The position numbers and the translations under genes were made by a program. The notes under the pieces are model-generated. The model ran no database searches and was not told the DNA's origin. It worked only from the letters and a program-made list of their open reading frames with translations. From positions 248,001 through 312,000 of the forward strand of contig JAACPE010000002.1 of assembly GCA_009995595.1 (NCBI GenBank): DNA of 64,000 nucleotides, given 5' to 3'. Positions within the stretch are counted from its first letter, which is position 1. The number at the start of each line of letters is the position of its first letter. The DNA comes from Alphaproteobacteria bacterium. GTDB lineage: Bacteria > Pseudomonadota > Alphaproteobacteria > Micavibrionales > Micavibrionaceae. Below are positions 18,549 through 26,688 of this stretch, in pieces.

Positions 18549-19922
18549 ATGCCTTTAAAACTTTACAACTCTTTGACCCGACAAAAAGAGGACTTTGTCC
18601 CGATTAATCCTGATCATGTTAAAATGTATGCGTGCGGGCCTACCGTTTATAATTATGCCCATATTGGCAATGCCCGTATGGCGGTTGTTTTTGACCTGTG
18701 GGCGCGGGTTTTAAGGCATCTCTACCCTAAAGTGACCTATGTTTCCAATATCACGGATGTAGAAGATAAAATTATGATCGCCGCCAAAGAGGCGGGCGTT
18801 CCTATCTCTGAAATTACGGAAAAATATACCAAGATTTACAATGATGACATGGCCAGCCTTGGCGTATTGCCTCCTGATATACAGCCCAAAGCGACAGAGC
18901 ATATTGAGGAAATGATTGTACAAATACAGCAACTTATTAAGGGCGGTTATGCCTATGAGGCCGAGGGGCATGTTTTGTTTCATGTCCCTTCAGACCCTTC
19001 TTATGGTGTTTTATCAGGGCGAAGCCGTGACGAGCAAGTTGCAGGGGCGCGGGTTGAGGTTGCGCCGTATAAACGTGACCCCGCTGATTTTGTCTTGTGG
19101 AAACCTTCTACCGATGATCAGCCAGGGTGGGATAGCCCGTTTGGGTTTGGTCGCCCGGGCTGGCATATTGAATGTTCTGCCATGGCGGAAAAACATTTGG
19201 GTTTGCCGTTTGATATTCATGGCGGCGGCGCGGATTTAAAATTCCCGCACCATGAAAATGAAATCGCACAAAGCTGCTGCGCCAATGGTAAGGAAAACGA
19301 GCCTGAGAGCTTTTCCAAATACTGGCTTCATAATGGCTTTTTAACCGTTGAGGGGGAGAAGATGTCAAAATCGCTTGGCAATTTCTTGCTCGCCCATGAT
19401 TTGGTGCAATCTTATCCGGGGGAAGTCCTTCGCCTTGCGTTTTTGAGCGCGCATTATAGGCAACCGCTGGATTGGAGTGAGCAAGTGCTTCATCAAAACC
19501 AAGTGTTGCTTGATAAGCTGTATAAAAAATTAGAAGAGCTAAGCGATGTTGAAGCGAGCGCTGGCGATGTGCCACAAGATATTTTAGACGCGCTCATGGA
19601 TGATTTAAACACGCCGCTTGTAATGGCCTCATTGAATAAACTGATGAAAGAAAAAGACGGCGCAGAATTAAAAGCGGCCTTGCTTGCGGCGGGGAATATC
19701 ATGGGGATTTTACAACATGACCCTGCGGCTTGGTTTGTATCAGATGAGGATGGATTAACGCCAGAGCAAGTTCAAAAAGTGGAGCTTCTGATTGCTGAGC
19801 GCATCGAAGCCAAAGACCAAAAAGATTTTGCCAAAGCCGATGAAATTCGCAAAGAGTTGTTGGTTATGGGCATTGAGATCAAAGATACGCGCGAGGGCCC
19901 AACATGGGAGCAGCTTGGTTAA
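18549..19922 (+). CDS. cysS: Cysteinyl-tRNA synthetase
   Basis: Charges tRNA-Cys with cysteine. The class I signatures are clear: the zinc Cys in YACGPTVYNYAHIGNAR, with the HIGN version of HIGH; WHIECSAM and HHENE (other zinc ligands); and EGEKMSKSLGNF (KMSKS loop). 457 residues, normal length. The Cys-rich peptide frame precedes it by 59 bases. It is convergent with the pilin-like gene and shares 4 bases at the 3' ends. Confidence 0.98.
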   Translation: MPLKLYNSLTRQKEDFVPINPDHVKMYACGPTVYNYAHIGNARMAVVFDLWARVLRHLYPKVTYVSNITDVEDKIMIAAKEAGVPISEITEKYTKIYNDDMASLGVLPPDIQPKATEHIEEMIVQIQQLIKGGYAYEAEGHVLFHVPSDPSYGVLSGRSRDEQVAGARVEVAPYKRDPADFVLWKPSTDDQPGWDSPFGFGRPGWHIECSAMAEKHLGLPFDIHGGGADLKFPHHENEIAQSCCANGKENEPESFSKYWLHNGFLTVEGEKMSKSLGNFLLAHDLVQSYPGEVLRLAFLSAHYRQPLDWSEQVLHQNQVLLDKLYKKLEELSDVEASAGDVPQDILDALMDDLNTPLVMASLNKLMKEKDGAELKAALLAAGNIMGILQHDPAAWFVSDEDGLTPEQVQKVELLIAERIEAKDQKDFAKADEIRKELLVMGIEIKDTREGPTWEQLG

Positions 19923-20629
19923 CGCACTAAGAGAACTTGGTAGAAAATATATTCATCATCATCGTTATCTAAATAACAAGCAGATGTTTTTCCCTCTAGA
20001 TTAGGATCTTCGTCTCCGATTGTGGTCCCTCCCAATGGAGGATATTCAGTATGACCAACAAATCCAGCAGCTCCTGAAGAATCAAACGGCATATTATTAC
20101 TAAATCCTAATTTTTTATTGATGGCATGGCATACTATTTCAGACATATGACGTAGGCCAAATAAGAGCTCTGGGCAGCTATCATTAGGATCTGAGCATCC
20201 TAAAGATTCTATTCTGTGCGTGCTAGAGATTCTATATAGGTAAGGACTAAAGTCTCTAAAATTAATATTGCCGCCGTTAATATCAAAAATATGACATGAT
20301 TTATCGCTTGGTGCGTTTGGATTATAATTATCTCCAGCGTCATCTTGTATTGATCCGTTGCCGTTCCAATCTCTTTGGATGCTGATTTCAATATCACTGC
20401 AACCTCGTAATTTTAGTTTTTGTACTGTAGAGGCCAGCATGTTTCCATACTCAATAATTTCATTGGCGGTGATGCGGGCTTGGTCGTCTGATAATAGGCC
20501 TACGCTTGCTCTATTATCGCGGGCCACAAAATAAGTTAGCGCGGCGATGAGGACGACAGCGAGTAAAATGTAATAAAAAACGGCGCCGCTTTGTGTGTTA
20601 TGATTTTGTGTCATAAGATTATGGTACAT
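19919..20629 (-). CDS. Pilin-like single-helix secreted protein, family unknown
   Basis: 236 residues. A short polar start is followed by one strongly hydrophobic helix (SGAVFYYILLAVVLIAALTY, roughly residues 14-33), then about 200 hydrophilic residues with several Cys. This is the general form of prepilins and pseudopilins, but the leader lacks the usual G-F-T-L-I-E motif, so type IV pilin processing is not shown. In-frame ATGs at 20629 and 20614 are both possible. It follows the 127-residue unknown gene by 5 bases on the same strand. Confidence 0.65.
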   Translation of the reverse strand: MYHNLMTQNHNTQSGAVFYYILLAVVLIAALTYFVARDNRASVGLLSDDQARITANEIIEYGNMLASTVQKLKLRGCSDIEISIQRDWNGNGSIQDDAGDNYNPNAPSDKSCHIFDINGGNINFRDFSPYLYRISSTHRIESLGCSDPNDSCPELLFGLRHMSEIVCHAINKKLGFSNNMPFDSSGAAGFVGHTEYPPLGGTTIGDEDPNLEGKTSACYLDNDDDEYIFYQVLLVR

Positions 20630-20634
20630 TAAAA

Positions 20635-21018
20635 TTATAAATAGGGCGTAAATTCTTTTAGATGTGCGACTGGCACATGAACGGGTAGAGTTGAAAACCC
20701 CTGCTTGGCTAATGTCAAAAAGACATCGCGGCGCGAGCCGATTTCGATATTATCCATGATGCCAATACCCAAAACGGGGCGTTCGATCGGCGCGTTTTGG
20801 GACATACTGGTGAGAATACTTTGATATTTTTGTTGCTCTGCCTCTGGAAGATTCTCTACATCGCGAATAAGTCCATCAGGGGTCAGCCACTCAAAACTAA
20901 ATAAGGAGAAGCGCCAGCTTTCTAATATTTTGCCCACTTGCACGTTTTCAGTGCGATAAGCTCCTTGTTTGGACAAGGTTGCTTTGTTGTCGATAAAATG
21001 AATATCGGGGAGGCGCAT
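20635..21018 (-). CDS. Hypothetical protein, 127 residues
   Basis: I do not recognise this protein. It is soluble, with no signal peptide or membrane segment, and has an internal block VLGIGIMDNIEIGSRRDVF followed by FSTLPVHVPVAHLKEF. It is directly upstream of the pilin-like gene with a 5-base gap, so the two probably form one transcript and may act together. A regulatory or assembly role would be a guess. Confidence 0.6.
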   Translation of the reverse strand: MRLPDIHFIDNKATLSKQGAYRTENVQVGKILESWRFSLFSFEWLTPDGLIRDVENLPEAEQQKYQSILTSMSQNAPIERPVLGIGIMDNIEIGSRRDVFLTLAKQGFSTLPVHVPVAHLKEFTPYL

Positions 21019-21117
21019 TGTTTTATTGTTCCTGTAATTCGTTCTTGTGAGGGCTTCGTTTTCATGCCATTTTACCCCCTAATTAAACGTAAAAATATAA
21101 ATAAAGTCTAAACAAAA

Positions 21118-21285
21118 ATGCCAAACCGTAATTCTGAAGTGATTAAAGTGGATAGTGATGCCAACCAAGTCGTTTGCGATGGCGGCGGCGGCCCGCTTGG
21201 GCATCCACAGGTTTGGTACACTTTTGATAATCATGCCCAGATTGCTTGTCATTATTGTGGGCGTTTATTTGCCAAAAAATCTTAA
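21118..21285 (+). CDS. zf-CHCC zinc-finger mini-protein, NDUFS6-like
   Basis: 55 residues. LGHPQVWYTFDNHAQIAC followed by HYCGRLF matches the zf-CHCC domain: GHPxVWY, then CxYCG, with Cys20 and His29 completing the zinc site with the two later cysteines. In mitochondria the relative NDUFS6 is a complex I subunit; alphaproteobacterial versions are thought to have a similar role or help assemble it, but here that is inference. The upstream sequence is AT-rich with no strong ribosome site. It ends about 120 bases before the hsp20 start. Confidence 0.88.
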   Translation: MPNRNSEVIKVDSDANQVVCDGGGGPLGHPQVWYTFDNHAQIACHYCGRLFAKKS

Positions 21286-21310
21286 ATTCTTTTCATATTC
21301 TCTAATTTTG

Positions 21311-21339
21311 TTGAAAAATTAGCCTCAAATGATTAATAT
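21311..21339 (+). promoter_or_regulatory. Candidate hsp20 promoter
   Basis: TTGAAA at 21311-21316 and TAATAT at 21334-21339 with a 17-base spacer, in an AT-rich stretch. The TTGAA core of the -35 could serve sigma-70 or the RpoH heat-shock sigma factor. Transcription would begin near 21346, exactly where the two-hairpin leader starts. Confidence 0.5.
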
Positions 21340-21343
21340 TATA

Positions 21344-21408
21344 TATGAAAGTGCTGCAATAGTGGGCTTTCATACTATAACCATTAACTTGCTCAACGGA
21401 GGAGTATA
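21344..21408 (+). promoter_or_regulatory. ROSE-like RNA thermometer in the hsp20 leader
   Basis: The leader of about 64 bases can form two hairpins. The first pairs TATGAAAG (21344-21351) with CTTTCATA (21367-21374), a perfect 8-base-pair stem. The second pairs CTTGCTC (21388-21394) with the Shine-Dalgarno GGAGGAG (21398-21404), closing over AAC. The TTGCT motif opposite the Shine-Dalgarno, with a G-G opposition and a bulged C, is the signature of ROSE thermometers, which block translation of small heat-shock genes at low temperature in alphaproteobacteria. Not tested by folding software. Confidence 0.72.
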
Positions 21409-21882
21409 ATGACAACAAGACTGTCGCTTTTTGACAGCCCAATGTTTTTGGGCTTTGATCATTTCGAAGAAACCTTTAACCGTCTGCGTAAAAACGCATC
21501 GGAAGGGTATCCCCCCTATAACATAGAACAAACCCATGAAAATGGACTGCGTATTACGTTGGCAGTTGCGGGGTTTACCATGGACGATTTAGATGTCGAG
21601 GTGGAAAAAAACCAGCTTATTATTCGTGGGCGCAACAAAGAAGAAGACGAGCACCGTCTTTTCATTCATCGCGGCATAGCGGCCCGTCAGTTCCAACGCA
21701 GCTTTGTTTTGGCTGATGGTATTGAGGTGCTGGGTGCATCGATGGATAATGGATTGCTTCATATTGATATGCGGCGCATTGAGCCAGAAACAACGGCGCG
21801 TAAAATTAAGATAAACCAGTCACCAAACAGCAAAACCTTAAAGGCTATTGATGTCGATAAATCAAAAAAGAATGATGTGTAA
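21409..21882 (+). CDS. Hsp20-family small heat-shock chaperone
   Basis: ATP-independent holdase that binds unfolding proteins. The alpha-crystallin domain spans about residues 35-135 (YNIEQTHENGLRITLAVAGF, VEVEKNQLIIRGRN, the IAARQFQRSFVLADGIEV segment and GLLHIDMRRI). 157 residues, IbpA-like. It has a strong GGAGGAG ribosome site 4 bases before the ATG, apparently masked by a ROSE-type hairpin. Followed by a DUF1150 gene, a pairing common in alphaproteobacteria. Confidence 0.95.
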   Translation: MTTRLSLFDSPMFLGFDHFEETFNRLRKNASEGYPPYNIEQTHENGLRITLAVAGFTMDDLDVEVEKNQLIIRGRNKEEDEHRLFIHRGIAARQFQRSFVLADGIEVLGASMDNGLLHIDMRRIEPETTARKIKINQSPNSKTLKAIDVDKSKKNDV

Positions 21883-21946
21883 AATAATTTTACAAATTCA
21901 TAAATAATTTTGTTTTTTAATGATAGAATAAGGGTAAGAGGATTTT

Positions 21947-22177
21947 ATGCTAATAAAAAATGACGAAGAACGCCTGTTTTTAGAACAACTCACCCATGAG
22001 GATTTCTTACATATTGGCCTTAACCAGGTTGCGTATGTTAAGCCAACCAAAGGGGCGAATAGACAATCATATGCTGTGCATGCGGCGGATGGGACACAGA
22101 TTTCTGTTATGGAATCATACGATACAGCCATTGCGGCTGTGCGGTTTAACGATCTTCATTTGGCAACGCTTCAATAA
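21947..22177 (+). CDS. DUF1150 family protein
   Basis: 76 residues. VAYVKPTKGANRQSYAVHAA, then DGTQISVMESYDTAIAAV and a C-terminal NDLHLATLQ, matches the DUF1150 pattern (a YVrP, an ADG and a final NDL). The function is unknown, but the family is repeatedly found next to Hsp20 genes, as here with a 64-base gap. The ribosome site AGAGG is 5 bases before the ATG. A strong terminator follows. Confidence 0.85.
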   Translation: MLIKNDEERLFLEQLTHEDFLHIGLNQVAYVKPTKGANRQSYAVHAADGTQISVMESYDTAIAAVRFNDLHLATLQ

Positions 22178-22200
22178 CGGTGTTTAGGATTTAAGAAAAT

Positions 22201-22231
22201 AAAAAAGCCAGCTATTAACGCTGGCTTTTTT
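22201..22231. terminator. Bidirectional Rho-independent terminator
   Basis: A perfect 12-base-pair stem, six A plus GCCAGC (22201-22212) with GCTGGC plus six T (22220-22231), and a 7-base loop. The A and T runs make it work from both sides. It separates the hsp20-DUF1150 unit on the plus strand from ptsN on the minus strand. Confidence 0.9.
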
Positions 22232-22251
22232 ATTGTTTGAAGCTTGAATTT

Positions 22252-22713
22252 TTAGGCTGCTTTTCGCATGGGTGCAAATTGACGCATAATTTTATAAATA
22301 TCATCCGTATTATTTGCACTGCGTATACGCTCGCTAAATTCTTTTTGGCTTAGCATACGCGCCATCGTTGATGAGGCCTGTAAGTTCACGACGTTGTCTT
22401 CTTTTGATGAGAGAATACAGCAAATAAGGTCAATAGGCTCATTATCGACAGTTTCAAAAGGCACAAAATTTTTCAGACGTGCAAAAATAACCATAGGTTG
22501 ATCAATATTAGATATCTTAAGGTGGGGCATCGCAATGCCTTGCCCAATACTAATGTTTTCTTGTTTTTCTTGGGAAACTAATTTTATAAGCAGTTGCTGC
22601 TCACCCAGATTGGCTTTTTTAGATATGGCTTTTGCCAAGTCTTTAAATACCTGTTTTGTATTCGTCGCCTTTAAATCAGGCAAAATAAGATCAAAATTAT
22701 ATGTCTGTAACAT
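22252..22713 (-). CDS. ptsN: Nitrogen regulatory PTS component EIIA(Ntr)
   Basis: Phosphate-accepting regulator of the nitrogen PTS, fed by PtsP and NPr; it controls potassium transport and other functions depending on its phosphorylation. The active His is in GQGIAMPHLKI, and the fold of about 150 residues is complete through RIRSANNTDDIYKIM. The open frame begins at 22785, but the ATG at 22711-22713 has a GGGGA site 8 bases upstream and gives 153 residues, the normal size. rpoN, hpf and ptsN are a standard set; here murI on the other strand splits rpoN from hpf. Confidence 0.93.
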   Translation of the reverse strand: MLQTYNFDLILPDLKATNTKQVFKDLAKAISKKANLGEQQLLIKLVSQEKQENISIGQGIAMPHLKISNIDQPMVIFARLKNFVPFETVDNEPIDLICCILSSKEDNVVNLQASSTMARMLSQKEFSERIRSANNTDDIYKIMRQFAPMRKAA

Positions 22714-22822
22714 TCGTCGTTTCCCCAAACTCGTCATTATTACTTCAATGCCTATGAGATATCCTAATTTGACAGGGTATCGCAAGGCCTAAATGGCTTT
22801 ATTTTTTGTGGAAAACAAAAAT

Positions 22823-22856
22823 AAAAAAAGCTCTCAAAGTGATTGAGAGCTTTTTA
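22823..22856 (-). terminator. Rho-independent terminator after hpf
   Basis: An 8-base-pair stem, GCTCTCAA (22830-22837) with TTGAGAGC (22843-22850), extended by A-T pairs, with a run of seven T on the minus strand at 22829-22823. It lies past the hpf stop and before ptsN, so it probably limits readthrough from hpf into ptsN. A T-run on the plus side could also make it work the other way. Confidence 0.85.
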
Positions 22857-22910
22857 TCCTTGAAAGGTTAAAATTTTCCTAACTTTAGAAAAATAAATCC
22901 TTTTGATTTT

Positions 22911-23534
22911 TTAACCGCTGACTACTTTTAGCGTGTCGGTCTTCTGATTTCCCTCAGGGTCAATCCACCCGATATTGCCATCAGCGCGCTTGTGCACCAT
23001 GTTTAGGCCATTATGATTAGCATTTCTGAACATCAGGGCATTCTCGCCCGATAAGTCTAAACGCATCACGGCTTCAGATACGCTCATTGTTTGAATTTTA
23101 GTTGTCATTTCAGCTACAACCAGAGGATCTGTGTGGTCTTGCTCTTCTAGCTCTTCGATAGGTTTGTTTTCAGATGTTGAAATAACAAGATCACGCGCTG
23201 GAAGGAAGTCTTTATCACCAAGGCCATCAAGGCGCTCATGGTGGTCACGCAGGCGCTTTTTATAACGGCGCATTTGTTTAGCCACTTTTTCACAAGCAGA
23301 ATCAAAGGAGGCATAATGATCAGGCTCTATTGCATCGGACATGACCATGATGTCTTTACCAATACGTATTGAAATATGCGTTTTTGTAAACGCACTGCCT
23401 TCGGGTGCGAGGGTGACATTGGCTTCAATAGCGCGATTGAAGTATTTCTCGTTGATGTCCTCAAGCTTATTTGTAATGTGTCCGCGCAGCGAATCACCGA
23501 TATCCATTTGTTTTCCATGTATGTTCAAGTTCAT
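22911..23534 (-). CDS. hpf: Long-form ribosome hibernation promoting factor
   Basis: Ribosome-associated protein that inactivates and dimerises ribosomes in slow growth. The N-terminal S30AE domain (MNLNIHGKQMDIGDSLRGHI, ITNKLEDINEKYFNRAIEAN) covers about residues 1-100. A linker leads to the C-terminal dimerisation domain (MTTKIQTMSVSEAVMRLDL, then GENALMFRNANHNGLNMVHK) typical of the long form. 207 residues. In many genomes it follows rpoN; here murI on the plus strand separates them. Confidence 0.95.
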   Translation of the reverse strand: MNLNIHGKQMDIGDSLRGHITNKLEDINEKYFNRAIEANVTLAPEGSAFTKTHISIRIGKDIMVMSDAIEPDHYASFDSACEKVAKQMRRYKKRLRDHHERLDGLGDKDFLPARDLVISTSENKPIEELEEQDHTDPLVVAEMTTKIQTMSVSEAVMRLDLSGENALMFRNANHNGLNMVHKRADGNIGWIDPEGNQKTDTLKVVSG

Positions 23535-23672
23535 GGTTTATCACCTTTATGTTTGAATTTGGTATAAGAAAGACCATCTTGACCGTGAAGACAAGTGATC
23601 ATTGAGATAAATAACTTTCTTTGAAAGCATATATTTATTATACACTTTTTATGGTGTTGAGGGAAGGTAATC

Positions 23673-24488
23673 ATGTCCAAAAGAACTAAAAAGATAGGCG
23701 TTTTTGATTCCGGTTTGGGTGGATTGTATATTGCCCGCGCCATTCAAAGCGCGATGCCACAATATGATTATGCCTATTTAGGCGACACATTGAATGTCCC
23801 TTATGGTGGGCGCTCAATGGAGGCGATTTATAAGCTTTCCGAGGGAGCGATACGGTATCTCATCGAAAAACAGGACTGCGATCTCATAGTTATTGGCTGT
23901 AATACCGCAAGTGTAACGGCGCTTCGTAAATTACAACGGGAGTTTTTACCGCAAAATCACCCCGATAAACGTATTTTGGGCGTTATTGTCCCAACATTAG
24001 AATCGGCAACGGAGCTTGGCGCGACACAAATTGGCCTGATTGCGACAGAATATACGGTCAATTCCAAAATATATGACGAGGAAATCGTCAAAATCACCCC
24101 GCGTGCGCAAATATATGGCAAACCAACGCCTTTATTGGTGCCGCTGATTGAAAACAACGGTGAGAAGTATATGGACGCAGTTTTAGGTGATTACTTAGAA
24201 CCATTAATCGAACAAGGGCTAGATAGTCTTATATTAGGCTGTACGCATTATATCTCGATTAAAGATAAAGTGCGTGAGCTCACCAAGCATCGCGTGCGTG
24301 TGCTCTCACAGGATGAAATTATCCCGCCAAAATTAAAGGATTATCTTTCCCGTCACCCTGAAATGGAAGAGCGTTTGAGCCAAAACGGCATGTTTAAATG
24401 CTTCGCCACTGATGCGGGGCCTGTTTGTAAACGCAACATCGAAAAATTAATGGGCGCGGATATGGTTTTAACAAAGGCTGTTTATTAA
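23673..24488 (+). CDS. murI: Glutamate racemase
   Basis: Makes D-glutamate for peptidoglycan. The N-terminal IGVFDSGLGGLYIARAI contains the catalytic-site Asp and Ser. The two catalytic cysteines are in IVIGCNTASV and LILGCTHYI, and YLGDTLNVPYG is the PYG substrate motif. 271 residues, normal length. The GAGGGAAGG ribosome site lies just upstream. It sits on the plus strand between hpf and rpoN, convergent with rpoN, with only one base between the stop codons. Confidence 0.96.
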   Translation: MSKRTKKIGVFDSGLGGLYIARAIQSAMPQYDYAYLGDTLNVPYGGRSMEAIYKLSEGAIRYLIEKQDCDLIVIGCNTASVTALRKLQREFLPQNHPDKRILGVIVPTLESATELGATQIGLIATEYTVNSKIYDEEIVKITPRAQIYGKPTPLLVPLIENNGEKYMDAVLGDYLEPLIEQGLDSLILGCTHYISIKDKVRELTKHRVRVLSQDEIIPPKLKDYLSRHPEMEERLSQNGMFKCFATDAGPVCKRNIEKLMGADMVLTKAVY

Positions 24489-24489
24489 T

Positions 24490-25908
24490 TTATTTTAGTT
24501 GGTTTCTCTTTTGCTTGCGCCGCTGAACGGAGGAGGGAATATGAAGCCCTTCGCGGTATTTTGCCACTGTGCGCCGCGCCAAATCAATCCCTTCGGTCTT
24601 AAGTAGATCAACGATTTTATCATCGGATAAAACCTTGAGAGGGTCTTCCTCGTTAATTAATGTCTGAATACGCGCCTGAATACTGGTTGATGAATGCGAC
24701 GTTCCATCTTCACTGACGAGGGCGGTTGAGAAGAAATATTTAAGTTCAAAAATACCGCGCGGCGTGCCGATGAATTTATTATTAGTCACCCGGCTGACGG
24801 TGCTTTCGTGCATTTCGATGACCTCGGCGATGTCTTTGAGCGTAAGCGGTTTCAAAAACTCAACGCCGTAATTAAAAAACGCATCTTGTTGTTCCACAAT
24901 TTCTGCGGCGACTTTTAGAATAGTCTGCGCCCGTTGATCGAGCGCCTTGATCAGCCAGCTCGCAGAGCTGAGTTGTTGGGAGAGATATTCTTTATCTTTT
25001 TTCTGGCTCGCGGTGCTTAAGACTTGCGTGTAATATTCGTTATTGACCAAAACTTTGGGTAAGGTGTCATTGTTAAGTTCAACGCGCCAGCCGCCACCTA
25101 GGTTCTTAGGCTGTTTTTTCATAAGCACATCAGGGATGGCTGTTTGCACGACAACATGGTCAAAATCACCAGCAGGTTTCGGATTGAGCGATTTGATATC
25201 GCTAATCATATCCTGCAGATAGGTCTCATTCACGCCGCATTTTTCCGCTAAACCCTTTAAATCATGATCGGCGAGCATGTTAAGATTATCGAGTAATATT
25301 TTAGTTGGTTCATCAAGAAGGTTTTTTTCTTCCAATTGAAGCGCAAGACAGTCTTTTAAATCATGAGCAAAAATCCCAGTCGGGTGAAACCCCCGCATCT
25401 TTGTTAAAAGGCGCGTTAAGCGTTCTTCGGAACAGCCCAGTTGTTCAATTAGTTCATCAGGCGTGCTGCGAAGATATCCAGCCTCATCAAGTTGATCAAT
25501 AAGGAGCGCGCCAATCATTTCATCTCGCGCATCATCAAACGCCAAATGAAGCTGCTCAACGAGGTGCTCACGTAATGTTTCAGGGCGGCTCATGGAGTTT
25601 TCAAAGGCGTCATCAAGCTTATCAAAATTGGTATTGCCACCTGATCCCATATCCGACATCGCAGAACCAGCATCAAAATCTTCACGCGGGGTTTCTATTT
25701 CTGATTCTGGTGCCTCAGAATCTGAATTACTTTGATCTGGGTCTTTTTCAGCTTTTTCCAAAAGAGGGTTTTGTGCAATTTCTTCTTCGATAAATTCCGC
25801 AATTTCATGATTGTTGAGCTGCAACAGCTTAATCGCTTGTTGCAATTGCGGCGTCATCACAAGGTTTTGCGACTGACCAAGATTTAACTTTTGGGATATA
25901 TTACTCAT
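24490..25908 (-). CDS. rpoN: RNA polymerase sigma-54 factor
   Basis: Sigma factor that needs AAA+ activators; governs nitrogen, motility and other genes. Region I shows the Gln-rich MTPQLQQAIKLLQLNNHEI, region II is acidic, the core-binding and helix-turn-helix parts follow (LKDIAEVIEMHESTVSRVTN), and the C terminus has the diagnostic RpoN box ARRTVAKYREGLHIPSS. 472 residues, full length. It lies directly downstream of lptB (18 bases), as in many proteobacteria. Confidence 0.98.
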   Translation of the reverse strand: MSNISQKLNLGQSQNLVMTPQLQQAIKLLQLNNHEIAEFIEEEIAQNPLLEKAEKDPDQSNSDSEAPESEIETPREDFDAGSAMSDMGSGGNTNFDKLDDAFENSMSRPETLREHLVEQLHLAFDDARDEMIGALLIDQLDEAGYLRSTPDELIEQLGCSEERLTRLLTKMRGFHPTGIFAHDLKDCLALQLEEKNLLDEPTKILLDNLNMLADHDLKGLAEKCGVNETYLQDMISDIKSLNPKPAGDFDHVVVQTAIPDVLMKKQPKNLGGGWRVELNNDTLPKVLVNNEYYTQVLSTASQKKDKEYLSQQLSSASWLIKALDQRAQTILKVAAEIVEQQDAFFNYGVEFLKPLTLKDIAEVIEMHESTVSRVTNNKFIGTPRGIFELKYFFSTALVSEDGTSHSSTSIQARIQTLINEEDPLKVLSDDKIVDLLKTEGIDLARRTVAKYREGLHIPSSVQRRKQKRNQLK

Positions 25909-25926
25909 GAATAGAGTTTATCATGT

Positions 25927-26673
25927 TTAGCGTGAGAAACTATCGCCAAGATAAACTTTTTTCACGTCTTCGTGATTGATGATTTCATCAGGCGTGCCTT
26001 CCATAAGAACGCGCCCATCGTGCAGGATATAGGCGCGGTCAACAATATCAAGGCAATCACGGACGTTATGGTCTGTAATCAAAACACCAAGGCCTTTTGA
26101 TTTAAGGTGAATAATAAGATTTCGGATATCGCCGACAGCAATAGGGTCAATTCCCGCTAGCGGCTCATCGAGGAGCATAAATTGCGGGCGACTGGCAAGA
26201 GCGCGGGCAATCTCAGCGCGCCGGCGCTCCCCGCCTGATAACGCCATAGCAGGTGCTTTGCGTAAATGACCAATTGAAAATTCAGTAAGAAGCTCTTCCA
26301 AAAGACGTTTTTGTTTTGCTGGAGATAAATCTTGCGATTCAATGACGGCTTTGAGGTTATCTTCAACATTCAGGCCACGAAAGATGGACGCCTCTTGCGG
26401 CAGATAGCCAATGCCTAATCGGGCGCGGCGATACATGGGCAGAGCGGTTACGTCTTGCCCGTCAATCTTGATCGATCCGCTATCGGGTGAAATAAGACCT
26501 GTTGTGATATAAAATGATGTCGTTTTCCCTGCCCCATTCGGCCCTAAAAGTGCTACCGCTTCACCGCGTTGAACGGAAAGGCTGACGTCATGCAGAACGG
26601 GGCGCTTTTTATAACTTTTTGATAAGTTATGAGCGGTTAATCCAGTTTCTAAGGCTTTTAGGTTTGCAATCAT
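25927..26673 (-). CDS. lptB: LPS export ABC transporter ATPase LptB
   Basis: Cytoplasmic ATPase that powers LPS extraction from the inner membrane with LptF, LptG and LptC, all encoded in this window. Walker A GPNGAGKTTSFY, the Q-loop region GYLPQEASIFRGL, signature ALSGGERRRAEIARAL, Walker B FMLLDEPLAGIDP and the switch ITDHNVRDCL are intact. 248 residues. It sits between the LysE-type exporter gene and rpoN. Confidence 0.97.
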   Translation of the reverse strand: MIANLKALETGLTAHNLSKSYKKRPVLHDVSLSVQRGEAVALLGPNGAGKTTSFYITTGLISPDSGSIKIDGQDVTALPMYRRARLGIGYLPQEASIFRGLNVEDNLKAVIESQDLSPAKQKRLLEELLTEFSIGHLRKAPAMALSGGERRRAEIARALASRPQFMLLDEPLAGIDPIAVGDIRNLIIHLKSKGLGVLITDHNVRDCLDIVDRAYILHDGRVLMEGTPDEIINHEDVKKVYLGDSFSR

Positions 26674-26688
26674 GGCGGTTTATATCCC

